From JAAUTS01 sp034440395 (GTDB lineage Bacteria; Verrucomicrobiota; Verrucomicrobiia; Methylacidiphilales; JAAUTS01), in the NCBI GenBank assembly GCA_034440395.1, contig JAWXBW010000009.1, positions 67,039 through 131,038 of the forward strand: DNA of 64,000 nucleotides, read 5' to 3'. The first letter of the stretch is position 1, and every line of letters begins with the position of its first letter. Positions 34,518-43,047 of the stretch are shown piece by piece. The translations under genes were made by a program, and so were the position numbers. The notes under the pieces are model-generated. The model was not told where the DNA came from. It worked only from the letters and a program-made list of their open reading frames with translations, and did not search any database.

Positions 34518-35986
34518 AAATTCGTAATTAAGTTTATGCTAGGCTCGATCCATTTAATCAACCAAGCGGGATAGATTCCGATAGCTACTAGCATTCCAAC
34601 TAAAAGGACATAGGGCCAAGTCTCTGCCAATCCCTTAAAATCTTTAACTTCTGTAGGATAGGTTTTCAACTCTCCAAAGAAAATACTACGCACGGCTCTT
34701 AGGTAATAAACCGCAGAAATGACAATGCCCCAGATGGCAAAAAAGGTGGTCCAAGGATGTACTTTCCATGCACCGAAGAAGATCAACACTTCACCCGCAA
34801 AATTTCCCAGTCCTGGCGTTCCCATGGATGCTAGTGCTCCTGTAATAAAGAGGAATGCAAGCATGGGTGCCTTAATGGCGAGGCCGCCCATGTCTTTAAG
34901 TAAGGTGGTGCCTGTTTTTTCACGAATAACGGAGGCCAGACCGAAAAGTAGTGCCGCACTAAGGCCGTGCGAAACCATCAAGATCACAGCACCTGTCAAT
35001 CCAATAGGAGTTCCACTGGCCAGACCTAAGAAAATGTAACCCATGTGCATTACGCTAGAAAAGCCGAGCATGAGATTTAGTTCTTTTTGCGCTACGGTAA
35101 CCAGTCCGATGTAGAGAATGTTAACGAGTAGGAGTATTAGGAGAATGTTACCAAATGTTTGAGCACCTTCTGGAAGATATGGCACGACGAGACGAAGTAA
35201 GCCGTAAAGTCCAAATTTTTTCAATACGCCCGCATGAAGCATGGCGGCAGGAGCGGGGGCGGCGGCGTATCCTGCTGGTGCCCAGTGGTGAAAGGGAAAG
35301 AGAGAAATCAAGATACCAAAACCCATAATGAGTAATGGGTAAATGATATTTTGCATGACAACAGGGATCCGGCCAGAACTTAGTATTTCGTGTATGACTC
35401 GGAGATCCATGCTGCGAGCACCTTCAGGCAGCGCAAAGTAGAATCCTAGGATACCAACCAGTAAAATTAAACTACCAGCAGCTAAATATATCGTCATCTG
35501 CGTTGCGGCAAATTTCCTATCCTGTCCGCCCCAAATTCCAATGAGAAGAAAGGTTGGGATTAAAGCTACTTCGTGAAAGACGTAGAGGAAAAACAGGTCG
35601 AGTGAGAGAAAGGCTCCCATAGCACCACAACTAATTAGAAGGACGCAGATGTAGAACTCTGCCTCGCGCCGCACGTTGAGCGGTGAAACCGCTACCGCAG
35701 CTACGGAAACCACGGCGGTTAACAAAATCATGGCTAGGCTCAATCCGTCAACACCGAGCGTTAAGTTGATTTCAAAAAAATTAGGGAGCGAGATGCAGGG
35801 AAAGGAGGTAACGAAATGATAGCCTTGCGTATGGGGAATAAAACACGCAACAACAAGAACCAAGGCCAAGTTCAAAACTACAGTGGCAAGAGCGGTCTTG
35901 CGCACAGGAGCGCCTAGAGCAATGGCTAAGCAAGCCAGCACGGGGAAAACCACCATGGCAAGGGGTAGATAGTTTAAAAAATTCAT
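34514..35986 (-). CDS. nuoM: NADH-quinone oxidoreductase subunit M
   Basis: A 490-residue antiporter-like subunit. I set the start at the ATG at 35986 (MNFLNYLPLAMVV), which overlaps the nuoL stop by 4 bases; a longer in-frame start at 36010 is less likely. The family motifs FHEVALIPTFLLIGIWGG and LFPFHHWAPAGYAAAPAPAA are seen, with the usual Glu and His in the channel. Confidence 0.94.
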   Translation of the reverse strand: MNFLNYLPLAMVVFPVLACLAIALGAPVRKTALATVVLNLALVLVVACFIPHTQGYHFVTSFPCISLPNFFEINLTLGVDGLSLAMILLTAVVSVAAVAVSPLNVRREAEFYICVLLISCGAMGAFLSLDLFFLYVFHEVALIPTFLLIGIWGGQDRKFAATQMTIYLAAGSLILLVGILGFYFALPEGARSMDLRVIHEILSSGRIPVVMQNIIYPLLIMGFGILISLFPFHHWAPAGYAAAPAPAAMLHAGVLKKFGLYGLLRLVVPYLPEGAQTFGNILLILLLVNILYIGLVTVAQKELNLMLGFSSVMHMGYIFLGLASGTPIGLTGAVILMVSHGLSAALLFGLASVIREKTGTTLLKDMGGLAIKAPMLAFLFITGALASMGTPGLGNFAGEVLIFFGAWKVHPWTTFFAIWGIVISAVYYLRAVRSIFFGELKTYPTEVKDFKGLAETWPYVLLVGMLVAIGIYPAWLIKWIEPSINLITNL

Positions 35987-37794
35987 AGAGCCACCCTCAC
36001 TAAAAACCAATAACAGAGTAAGGCTACCCCGAGAATAAACATGACGACGTAAGCTTGCAGGCTACCACCTTGTAGAAGTCTTAATATCTCCCCTGCTCCC
36101 GCGGCAGAGATGCTGGTTAAGCGAACGAAAACTCCACCTACGACCCAATAGTCAAACCAACTCAGAGCCTTAGCCAAGACTTGCTGGGGCTTAACGAGGC
36201 AGGCCTCGTAGATTTCATCGCTATAAAATTTGTCCCTTAGCAATGGCAGTGAAAAAGGTTCCGCTTTAGCTTTAAGATAAATAAAGAGTGCGCCTGCTGT
36301 TCCGGCTAGGAAGCAGGTAATGGATAAGCCCATCACAAAATAAAAGCCACCAGCTTCGTGCGCTACTTTATGTTCGCCGATGTAGTGGTCGATTCCGATT
36401 ACGCCGCCAAATAAAGAGAGTATGGCTAGCACAATGAGAGGAACCGTCATGACCAATGGTGATTCATGGGCGTGATGAACTTCGTGAGTTCGTTCCTTTC
36501 CGAAAAATGCGACTACCACAAGGCGGGTCATATAAAAAGCGGTGAGTAAGGCTGTGAAAATACCAATAGAAAAGACAACAATGTTTTGGTGATAGGCGGC
36601 AAAGAGGATGGATTCTTTACTGAAGAAGCCTGATAGGAATGGGAACCCTGTCAGAGCAGCTGTGCCGATTAAGAACGTCCAAAATGTAACCGGCATGTAC
36701 TTCTTTAAATTACCCATTTTCCAGATGTCTTGTTCATGATGGAGGCCATGGATAACGGAACCAGCCGCCAGAAAAAGGAGGGCTTTAAAAAATGCATGAG
36801 TCGTTAGATGGAACATGGCTTCAGTGGTGGCACCTATCCCCACTGCCATGACCATGTAGCCAAGTTGGGATAAAGTTGAATAGGCTAGAATGCGTTTAAT
36901 GTCGTTTTGTTGAAGAGCGATCAGTGCGGCAAAGATGGAGGTAATAGCACCGATCCACATGATGACATCCAGTGCGCTGACGCTTAGTTCTAAGATAAAG
37001 AACACACGACACAGCATGTAAACCCCAGCTGCCACCATAGTCGCAGCATGGATTAAAGCGGAAACGGGCGTGGGGCCTTCCATTGCGTCAGGCAGCCAAA
37101 CGTGCAAGGGAACTTGAGCGGATTTACCCATGCAACCCATAAATAAACCGAAAGCTACGAGAGCCACTATTCCTGAACTAAACCCAGCTGGCACACCTGA
37201 TGTAGCCACGATTTCTTTCAATTCAGTAAAATGAATAGAACCGAAGATGGCCCAAGTGCCAAGGATGCCAAGCAAGAACCCGAAATCTCCGATGCGGTTT
37301 ACGATAAAAGCCTTCTTTGCGGCTTCCGCTGCGCTTGGCTTTTGAAACCAGAATCCGATCAGTAGATAAGAGCTTAATCCGACCAGCTCCCAGAAGATAA
37401 ACATCATAACAAGGTTATCCGCTAAGACAATTCCTAGCATGGAGAACATGAATAAGGAAAGTTTCGCATAGAAGCGTGAAAGGCTAGGGTCTTGTTCCAT
37501 GTAGCCATAGGAGAAGATATGGATGAGAAGCCCCACTCCAGTAACCACGAGGAGCATGAGCACGGCTAGATGATCCCCCATTGCACCGATAGTGATTTTT
37601 AAACCCGGAACAGCTGCCCAAACGAAGGAACTTAGACCCTCATTTGAGCTGCTAAAAAAAAGTGCGAGCGCTCCCCCCAATGAAATAGTACAAGCCAGAA
37701 TCGAAGTAAAAACTGAGATTTTTTTATAAGGATGCAGAACTAAGGTAATCAGCACGGCTGCGATTAAAGGAGGAAGTAAGACGATCCAATTCAT
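35983..37794 (-). CDS. nuoL: NADH-quinone oxidoreductase subunit L
   Basis: A 603-residue subunit, normal length. The antiporter core is seen in FWELVGLSSYLLIGFW, AQVPLHVWLPDAMEGPTPVS and ALIHAATMVAAGVYML, followed by the C-terminal lateral helix region. It overlaps nuoM and lies 4 bases from nuoK. Confidence 0.94.
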   Translation of the reverse strand: MNWIVLLPPLIAAVLITLVLHPYKKISVFTSILACTISLGGALALFFSSSNEGLSSFVWAAVPGLKITIGAMGDHLAVLMLLVVTGVGLLIHIFSYGYMEQDPSLSRFYAKLSLFMFSMLGIVLADNLVMMFIFWELVGLSSYLLIGFWFQKPSAAEAAKKAFIVNRIGDFGFLLGILGTWAIFGSIHFTELKEIVATSGVPAGFSSGIVALVAFGLFMGCMGKSAQVPLHVWLPDAMEGPTPVSALIHAATMVAAGVYMLCRVFFILELSVSALDVIMWIGAITSIFAALIALQQNDIKRILAYSTLSQLGYMVMAVGIGATTEAMFHLTTHAFFKALLFLAAGSVIHGLHHEQDIWKMGNLKKYMPVTFWTFLIGTAALTGFPFLSGFFSKESILFAAYHQNIVVFSIGIFTALLTAFYMTRLVVVAFFGKERTHEVHHAHESPLVMTVPLIVLAILSLFGGVIGIDHYIGEHKVAHEAGGFYFVMGLSITCFLAGTAGALFIYLKAKAEPFSLPLLRDKFYSDEIYEACLVKPQQVLAKALSWFDYWVVGGVFVRLTSISAAGAGEILRLLQGGSLQAYVVMFILGVALLCYWFLVRVAL

Positions 37795-37798
37795 TACG

Positions 37799-38125
37799 CT
37801 AGAATTTCAAAGAGTTAAGATCATTGACGTTAGTAGTCTGGCGCAGACGGTAAAGGGATACAATCAAGGCTAGCCCAACTGCTACCTCTGCCGCCGCAAC
37901 TGTAATGATAAAGAAAACCATGATCTGTCCGTCATAATCGCGGGCTGCAGGGCTGAAACGATTAAAAGCTACAAGAGCTAGGTTAGCCGCATTCAACATC
38001 AGCTCCAAGCACATATAGATGACCAATATGCTGCGTCGAATCATGACCCCAGCCATACCGATCATGAAAAGAATCCCGCTCAGGGCGAGATAGTGATTTA
38101 AAGTGATTTCGGTGAGCCAGTTCAT
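37799..38125 (-). CDS. nuoK: NADH-quinone oxidoreductase subunit K
   Basis: A 108-residue three-helix subunit. The Glu in CLELMLNAANLALVAF (helix 2) and the second Glu in TVAAAEVAVGLALIV (helix 3) are conserved and essential for proton transfer. Its start overlaps the end of nuoJ by one base. Confidence 0.95.
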   Translation of the reverse strand: MNWLTEITLNHYLALSGILFMIGMAGVMIRRSILVIYMCLELMLNAANLALVAFNRFSPAARDYDGQIMVFFIITVAAAEVAVGLALIVSLYRLRQTTNVNDLNSLKF

Positions 38126-38670
38126 TAGACCTCTCGTTTGCTCAAAAGAACCACACCTAAGGTGGCGACTAACAATAAAACGCCCGTCACAACAAAGGGT
38201 AGGATATACTTACTGAAGAGAATCATGCCGATTTCCTTAGCGTCCTGAGTAGAAGCAGTGCCCCAGTGTAAGATGCTTTGTCCGTTCGGTAAGCCGTTGA
38301 GAACTATATTAAAGAAGAATCCGAAAATGAGAGACAATATTATAACCAATCCTATTTTTCCGTATGGGATGGGTTTCTTCTTCTCAGCTTTAATGTCTAA
38401 AAGCATAATGATGAAGAGGAATAAAACCATCACTGCACCGGCATAAACAATGATCTGCACGGCGGCTAAGAAGAAGGCCTCAAGGGTGATAAAAAGAGCT
38501 GCTAAAAAAACAAAAGTGCCAACAAGGCATAAAGCACAGGCCACGGGATTACGATTAAAAATAACCGCTAACGCCGAGCCTACCATACCGATTGCGAATA
38601 TCCAAAAAAACAGTGCTTCCATCTGAGAGTTGTGTTGAGAAAAAATGAAGAGGGATGATTCGTCGGTCAA
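38125..38670 (-). CDS. nuoJ: NADH-quinone oxidoreductase subunit J
   Basis: A 181-residue five-helix subunit with the conserved AAVQIIVYAGAVMVLFLFII helix and FLAALFITLEAFFLA. The last helix ends at LGVVLLSKREV. It follows nuoI by 24 bases. Confidence 0.92.
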   Translation of the reverse strand: MTDESSLFIFSQHNSQMEALFFWIFAIGMVGSALAVIFNRNPVACALCLVGTFVFLAALFITLEAFFLAAVQIIVYAGAVMVLFLFIIMLLDIKAEKKKPIPYGKIGLVIILSLIFGFFFNIVLNGLPNGQSILHWGTASTQDAKEIGMILFSKYILPFVVTGVLLLVATLGVVLLSKREV

Positions 38671-38694
38671 TCTTAAATTTGAGCGATTAGCATT

Positions 38695-39270
38695 TTACTT
38701 GTTAGCCCACTTTTTGATCGGCATAGGAGTAACTCCTCCCATTTCGTAAAGCTTCTCCTTGTTATGCACCATGCTCTTACGATCATAGGAAGTAATGATA
38801 GGGAACTCTTTCTTCAAGAAAATGGCTTCTTCGGGACAAACTTCCTCGCACAAGCCGCAGTAAATGCAGCGGATCATATCTATCTCAAACTCTTTAGGTG
38901 CCTTCTCTACCTTGGCATTGGGGCTATTGAACGGGATGCTGCCTGGAGTGATTTTAATAGCGCGTGGAGGGCAAACAAACTCACAAAGTTGGCACGATAC
39001 GCATTTTTCCCGATTCTCTTCATCTTTCACCAAAGTGGGTGCTCCACGATAGCCGTCGGGCATGGTCCATTTTTCTTCAGGGTACTGCATCGTAACCATC
39101 CCCGTGGATGACATGTCCATCAAGGTGCGGTCCGCTGGCTTGATTCTGCTCAAGCCAAGAAAACCTTTAATCGAACGACGAAAATGTTTTAGCGTTATAG
39201 CGAGGCCACCCACTATAGAGGGAAGGTAAAGAGCTTCGATAAAAGTCAGGGGTTTGCGATTAACGATCAT
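38695..39270 (-). CDS. nuoI: NADH-quinone oxidoreductase subunit I (ferredoxin-type)
   Basis: A 191-residue subunit carrying two [4Fe-4S] clusters in CVSCQLCEFVCPP and CIYCGLCEEVCPEEAI. It passes electrons toward the quinone site. It is the first gene of this nuo run. nuoA to nuoH are not present upstream, so the operon is split or those genes lie elsewhere. Confidence 0.93.
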   Translation of the reverse strand: MIVNRKPLTFIEALYLPSIVGGLAITLKHFRRSIKGFLGLSRIKPADRTLMDMSSTGMVTMQYPEEKWTMPDGYRGAPTLVKDEENREKCVSCQLCEFVCPPRAIKITPGSIPFNSPNAKVEKAPKEFEIDMIRCIYCGLCEEVCPEEAIFLKKEFPIITSYDRKSMVHNKEKLYEMGGVTPMPIKKWANK

Positions 39271-39574
39271 AGGATATCAAAAACCTACTAAAGATAAGTC
39301 AGCTTGCAATGCCTATGATGAGAAAAGTTAATTTCTTTTAAATGAGCACCTGTCTTTAAGATTCTGTCGCAGGAAGATAAGATGTTGGTCAGCGTTCCGC
39401 ACATTTGTGAGTAAGTATCCTTAACTTCTCCTTACTGACTTTGCTTATTGAATCGAAATTGAAGCAAAATCCAAGAAAATTCTTCATGTCCCTAACTCAA
39501 AAGTAAGAAGCGTAGGTAGTCAATCGCCAGAAACAACATCTTTACTTAAAACTTTGTCACTTTAACCTATTTTT
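39271..39574. other. Intergenic region between divergent nuoI and a hypothetical gene
   Basis: About 300 bases between divergent starts. No open frame or RNA gene is visible. It should hold the nuo-isc promoter on the minus strand and the promoter of the coiled-coil protein on the plus strand. No strong -35/-10 pair could be picked. Confidence 0.4.
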
Positions 39575-40450
39575 ATGAAATGGTTGCCACTTCTTGTTGC
39601 CTTATTCATTGGGGTTGTGCTTGGCGCACTTAGTGTGGTTTTTATTACTCCTTTACAACCATCGCACTCCCTCCTGATAAAAGCGGATGCCACACTTAAA
39701 ACAAAGGAACTGGAAGTTCAAGCACTTGAAATTCAATTATCTAAAGCGGATGCAGAACAAAAAACGGCTCTAGAAAAACAGGTTTTCTTACAAGAGCAGG
39801 TTACTCAACTTGAAAAGAAAACTAAGTCCGAGCCGAAGGAACCCGCAAATAATCTCTTGGCCTCGATAACAAGTTCCATGCTCAAACAGCAGTCCGAGAC
39901 AAAAATCATAGCTCTCAAAACAAGGCTTAAACTCAGCCCTAGCCAGGAGGCTGCTCTCCGACTCTTTATGGACCAGGAGGCGAAGCAGCAGCAGGAGATG
40001 ACACAGGAAATGTTTTCAGGGAAAATGCCCTCGAAGGAGGAATTGGGGAAAATCGGAGCTTCTAAAAAAAATTTAGACGATACACTGAAAAGTATTTTAA
40101 GCCCCGAGCAGATGAAGGATTATGAAACGTTTCAGACCGAAGAGAAATCCCAGCAAAACGAAACCATGGCTCAGTATGGTCTTAGTAAAATCACAAAGCT
40201 GTTCCCCTTAAATGAAGATCAGAAAGATAAGGTTTATGGCATTCTTTACAAAGAAAGAGATTTCAAGCCCGACCTAAAAGGTGTAGATCCGAAGTCCATG
40301 TCCGAAATAATGGCAAAAAAAAGTCATGAGAATTTAAAGAACCAGCTTCAAACAGTGCTGACGCCAGAGCAAGTGAAGATTTGGGAGGAGCAGGAGCTGG
40401 CGCAGATGAAGTTGCAAGAGGAGATGGTGAAAAAGTTTACGCCTCAATAG
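39575..40450 (+). CDS. Membrane-anchored coiled-coil protein with duplicated LTPEQ module
   Basis: A 291-residue protein. Residues 4-25 form a signal anchor, and 40-85 are Lys/Glu/Gln-rich and predicted coiled coil. After that, a unit of about 70 residues appears twice: KLSPSQEAALRLFM..ILSPEQMKDYETF (119-186) and PLNEDQKDKVYGIL..VLTPEQVKIWEEQ (211-273). The LTPEQ-type ends recall Spy/CpxP periplasmic proteins, which respond to envelope stress or bind metal, but I cannot assign it to that family. It is probably periplasmic. It is convergent with the next gene, with 5 bases between the stops. Confidence 0.72.
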   Translation: MKWLPLLVALFIGVVLGALSVVFITPLQPSHSLLIKADATLKTKELEVQALEIQLSKADAEQKTALEKQVFLQEQVTQLEKKTKSEPKEPANNLLASITSSMLKQQSETKIIALKTRLKLSPSQEAALRLFMDQEAKQQQEMTQEMFSGKMPSKEELGKIGASKKNLDDTLKSILSPEQMKDYETFQTEEKSQQNETMAQYGLSKITKLFPLNEDQKDKVYGILYKERDFKPDLKGVDPKSMSEIMAKKSHENLKNQLQTVLTPEQVKIWEEQELAQMKLQEEMVKKFTPQ

Positions 40451-40455
40451 TCATT

Positions 40456-40749
40456 CTAACCCTCTTTCCAATGGCGAAAGGGCTTTCTCGGTTCAACCTC
40501 AACGGCGTGGGGGTGAATGGGACTGGTGTCTAAAACCATGACAGGCTTTTTATTAAGCTCGAAGAAATCGGGTAACTTTTCTTTCCAATAACCCGTGTGC
40601 CCGTCGGCGTGGGGACCAACGAATTCTAATGATCCCGGCTCAAGCTGCACGACTTCTTTCATGGTGAGCAAGGTGTTCCAAGGATGATCGTCAATGCGCT
40701 TTAGTGTGTAGCCGAAGTGAGGACTAGGAACGAACCAAGGTGTTTTCAT
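40456..40749 (-). CDS. Conserved-looking hypothetical protein, 97 residues
   Basis: A small soluble protein rich in Pro, His, Trp and Phe (MKTPWFVPSPHFGYTLKRI...). I recognise no family. It follows the 295-residue gene by 11 bases on the same strand, so the two are probably one operon, and their functions may be linked. No membrane segment or signal peptide is present. Confidence 0.65.
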   Translation of the reverse strand: MKTPWFVPSPHFGYTLKRIDDHPWNTLLTMKEVVQLEPGSLEFVGPHADGHTGYWKEKLPDFFELNKKPVMVLDTSPIHPHAVEVEPRKPFRHWKEG

Positions 40750-40760
40750 TTTAGGGTATC

Positions 40761-41648
40761 TCAGGCTAAGAAAGCATGTTCGGAGCGTATGTTATTTAAG
40801 AGAGAATAAAGCGAGGTCATCAATCTGTCACGCAGGGGTATGGCTAGCGCAGCAATTTTTCGTTGCTCCTTTTCATAGTCTTTTCTCCCCTGCTCTGTCT
40901 CAATCTGTATGGGCTTAAAACCATACTCCTTTAAGTCGTAAGGGCTAGCGCGCATGTCGATTTTTCTAGCTTCCATGGCTAATTCAAACGTATCGGCAAG
41001 AAGCTCCGAATTTATCCAAGGCCAAAACTTGGAGGCCCATTTATACAAATCCATATTCACGTGGAGACAGCCGCTTTGTTCCATATTGAGACGTTCATCC
41101 CACGAAGGTTGCACGGAATTTAAGGGGCGAGCCTTTTGGGTGAAGAAGCGGAAGGCGTCGTAATGGGTGCAGCAGATGCCCTGCGTTTCCACGACGCGGG
41201 CGATTTCTTCTAGGCTGAGACGTAAGGGAACGGAACCTTGGTAGCGGAATTCTGGACTGCGATAAACCATAGCCCATTCGTGCAATCCGTGGCAGCCGAA
41301 TCGAGCGGGGCGTTGTTGCGTTTCCGCTAAGAGATTGATGATCCATTCTAGGGATTGGACTCTTCTGGGATTTAGCTTACGGAGGGAGAGTTCCACACCT
41401 TCAAAAGTTGTTTCCCATTCTAAACTAGGGAGTGCGTGCTCTGCTGAGTGTTCCAAAGTGACGCCTTCTCCAGGACTCCAAATGGCAAGGTTGGTCGAGC
41501 GAAAGGAGTAATATTCAAAGAGGAAATCAAAAACAGGATGCTTCACGCCATGCGAACGACGACGTAGGTGTTCATGCAAAAGCGCATGAACTCGAAGCTT
41601 ATGGCAGTTTTTTCGTTCTACCCATTCAGATGTCCTCAGAAGGTTCAC
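40761..41648 (-). CDS. Conserved protein of the family often labelled '3-methyladenine DNA glycosylase'
   Basis: A 295-residue soluble protein with strongly conserved-looking blocks: HPVFDFLFEYYSFR, GCHGLHEWAMVYR, CTHYDAFRFFT, GCLHVNMDLYKWASKFWPW and MRASPYDLKEYGF. From memory, homologues in actinobacterial genomes carry the glycosylase label, but I see no helix-hairpin-helix or other DNA glycosylase motif here, so that label is doubtful. The His/Asp/Tyr-rich blocks suggest a metal or catalytic site. It is followed by the 97-residue gene and lies 39 bases downstream of sufT copy 2. Confidence 0.7.
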   Translation of the reverse strand: MNLLRTSEWVERKNCHKLRVHALLHEHLRRRSHGVKHPVFDFLFEYYSFRSTNLAIWSPGEGVTLEHSAEHALPSLEWETTFEGVELSLRKLNPRRVQSLEWIINLLAETQQRPARFGCHGLHEWAMVYRSPEFRYQGSVPLRLSLEEIARVVETQGICCTHYDAFRFFTQKARPLNSVQPSWDERLNMEQSGCLHVNMDLYKWASKFWPWINSELLADTFELAMEARKIDMRASPYDLKEYGFKPIQIETEQGRKDYEKEQRKIAALAIPLRDRLMTSLYSLLNNIRSEHAFLA

Positions 41649-41687
41649 GTGTGTATTAGGCCTTCAGGAGGATCATCCGAAGTTTAA

Positions 41688-42230
41688 TCAAGATATGCCG
41701 AGCTTTAGTTTGCCGTCTGGTGTAATCATGGACGGATTCCATTGCGGCTCCCAAACTATTTCAATGTTGGCCTCTTTGATTTCCGTTAGGGTAACGAGTT
41801 TAGATTTAGCATCGGCAGCGATAGAAGGTCCCATGCCACAACCGGGAGCAGTTAAGGTCATTTTAATTTCGACTTTTTTACCTTCGCTTACATCTTGCAG
41901 TTCCATACTGTAAACTAAGCCTAGATCCACGATATTGACGGGAATTTCTGGATCGTAACAAGTTTTCAACGTTATCCAAACTCTATCTGTTAAAGGAAGC
42001 TCAGCATTACATTTGTCTTGCTTCTCGGAGGATTGTTGACCCAGTGCGTCGGCGTCTTGACTGGCGACGCGGTAGAGCCCGCCCAGTTCAGCCACATGTA
42101 TGGTGTAACTACCGCCGAGAGATTGCGTGACGGAGACAGGCGAACCTTTTTTTAAGGCAACACTGTTTCCATTAGGAATTTGCACTGCTGTTATATCGCG
42201 ACCTAACACTACTTGATCTAATGAATCCAT
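41688..42230 (-). CDS. sufT: Long-form SufT Fe-S assembly protein, copy 2
   Basis: A 180-residue paralogue of the protein at 21846-22391. It has the same two-part build: an N-terminal domain with QSLGGSYTI, then DUF59 with DPEIPVNIVDLGLVYSM and MTLTAPGCGMGP. The linker between the halves differs most. It lies 58 bases after sdhB on the same strand and could be part of the sdhCAB transcript, which would place an Fe-S maturation factor beside an Fe-S respiratory enzyme. Confidence 0.88.
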   Translation of the reverse strand: MDSLDQVVLGRDITAVQIPNGNSVALKKGSPVSVTQSLGGSYTIHVAELGGLYRVASQDADALGQQSSEKQDKCNAELPLTDRVWITLKTCYDPEIPVNIVDLGLVYSMELQDVSEGKKVEIKMTLTAPGCGMGPSIAADAKSKLVTLTEIKEANIEIVWEPQWNPSMITPDGKLKLGIS

Positions 42231-42288
42231 AGCTTCATCTTGTCGAAAGAACCAACTTAGTCAACGACTAGGGGGACAATTAACTTTA

Positions 42289-43047
42289 TTAACGGCCTAA
42301 TATTTTCGTGCGAACGGAGGCGATGGCGTAGTCCCGATTCAGCTTGGCGATAAAGTCAACACTGATACCTTTCGGGCAAACGGCTTCACAGACGTAGGTG
42401 TTACTGCAGTTACCAAAGCCTTCTTTGTCCATTTGCTCTACCATGTTGAGGACGCGGACATCTTTTTCTGGTTGACCTTGAGGCAGGCTGTTCAGGTGAG
42501 CAGCTTTAGCCGATACGAAGAGCATGGCAGAAGAGTTCTTGCAACCTGCTACGCAGGCGCCGCATCCGATACAGACAGCGGCGTCCATAGCCATGTCGGC
42601 ACTAGACTTAGGGACGAGGACAGCGTTAGCGTCAGGCGCGGAGCCTGTTGAGACGGAAACAAAGCCACCGCTCTGGATGATGCGATCAAAGGCGGAGCGG
42701 TCCACGATCAAATCTTTTATAACAGGGAAAGCTTTGGAGCGGAAAGGTTCAACTGTAATTAAATCACCTTCTTTAAAGCTGCGCATGTAGGTTTGACAAG
42801 TGGCCACTTTACCTTCGGGGCCATGGGGCTCCCCGTCGATCATGAGGCTGCAGCTACCACAGATACCTTCGCGACAGTCGTGCTCAAAAGCAATAGGCTG
42901 GCGTCCCGTGAGGGTAAGGTCTTCATTGACGACGTCTAACATTTCCAAAAAGGACATATTGGTATTGAGATTATGAGCTTCATAGTCTTCAAAGTGCCCT
43001 TTTTTTGTATCAGAAGGCTGTCTCCAAACTCGAAGGTTAACATTCAT
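42289..43047 (-). CDS. sdhB: Succinate dehydrogenase/fumarate reductase iron-sulfur subunit
   Basis: A 252-residue subunit. The [2Fe-2S] cluster is in HDCREGICGSCSLMIDG with a later Cys in VATCQTY, and the ferredoxin-type ligands are in CIGCGACVAGCKN and CEAVCPKGI. It passes electrons from the flavoprotein to the membrane subunit. Its start overlaps the sdhA stop by one base. Confidence 0.93.
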   Translation of the reverse strand: MNVNLRVWRQPSDTKKGHFEDYEAHNLNTNMSFLEMLDVVNEDLTLTGRQPIAFEHDCREGICGSCSLMIDGEPHGPEGKVATCQTYMRSFKEGDLITVEPFRSKAFPVIKDLIVDRSAFDRIIQSGGFVSVSTGSAPDANAVLVPKSSADMAMDAAVCIGCGACVAGCKNSSAMLFVSAKAAHLNSLPQGQPEKDVRVLNMVEQMDKEGFGNCSNTYVCEAVCPKGISVDFIAKLNRDYAIASVRTKILGR

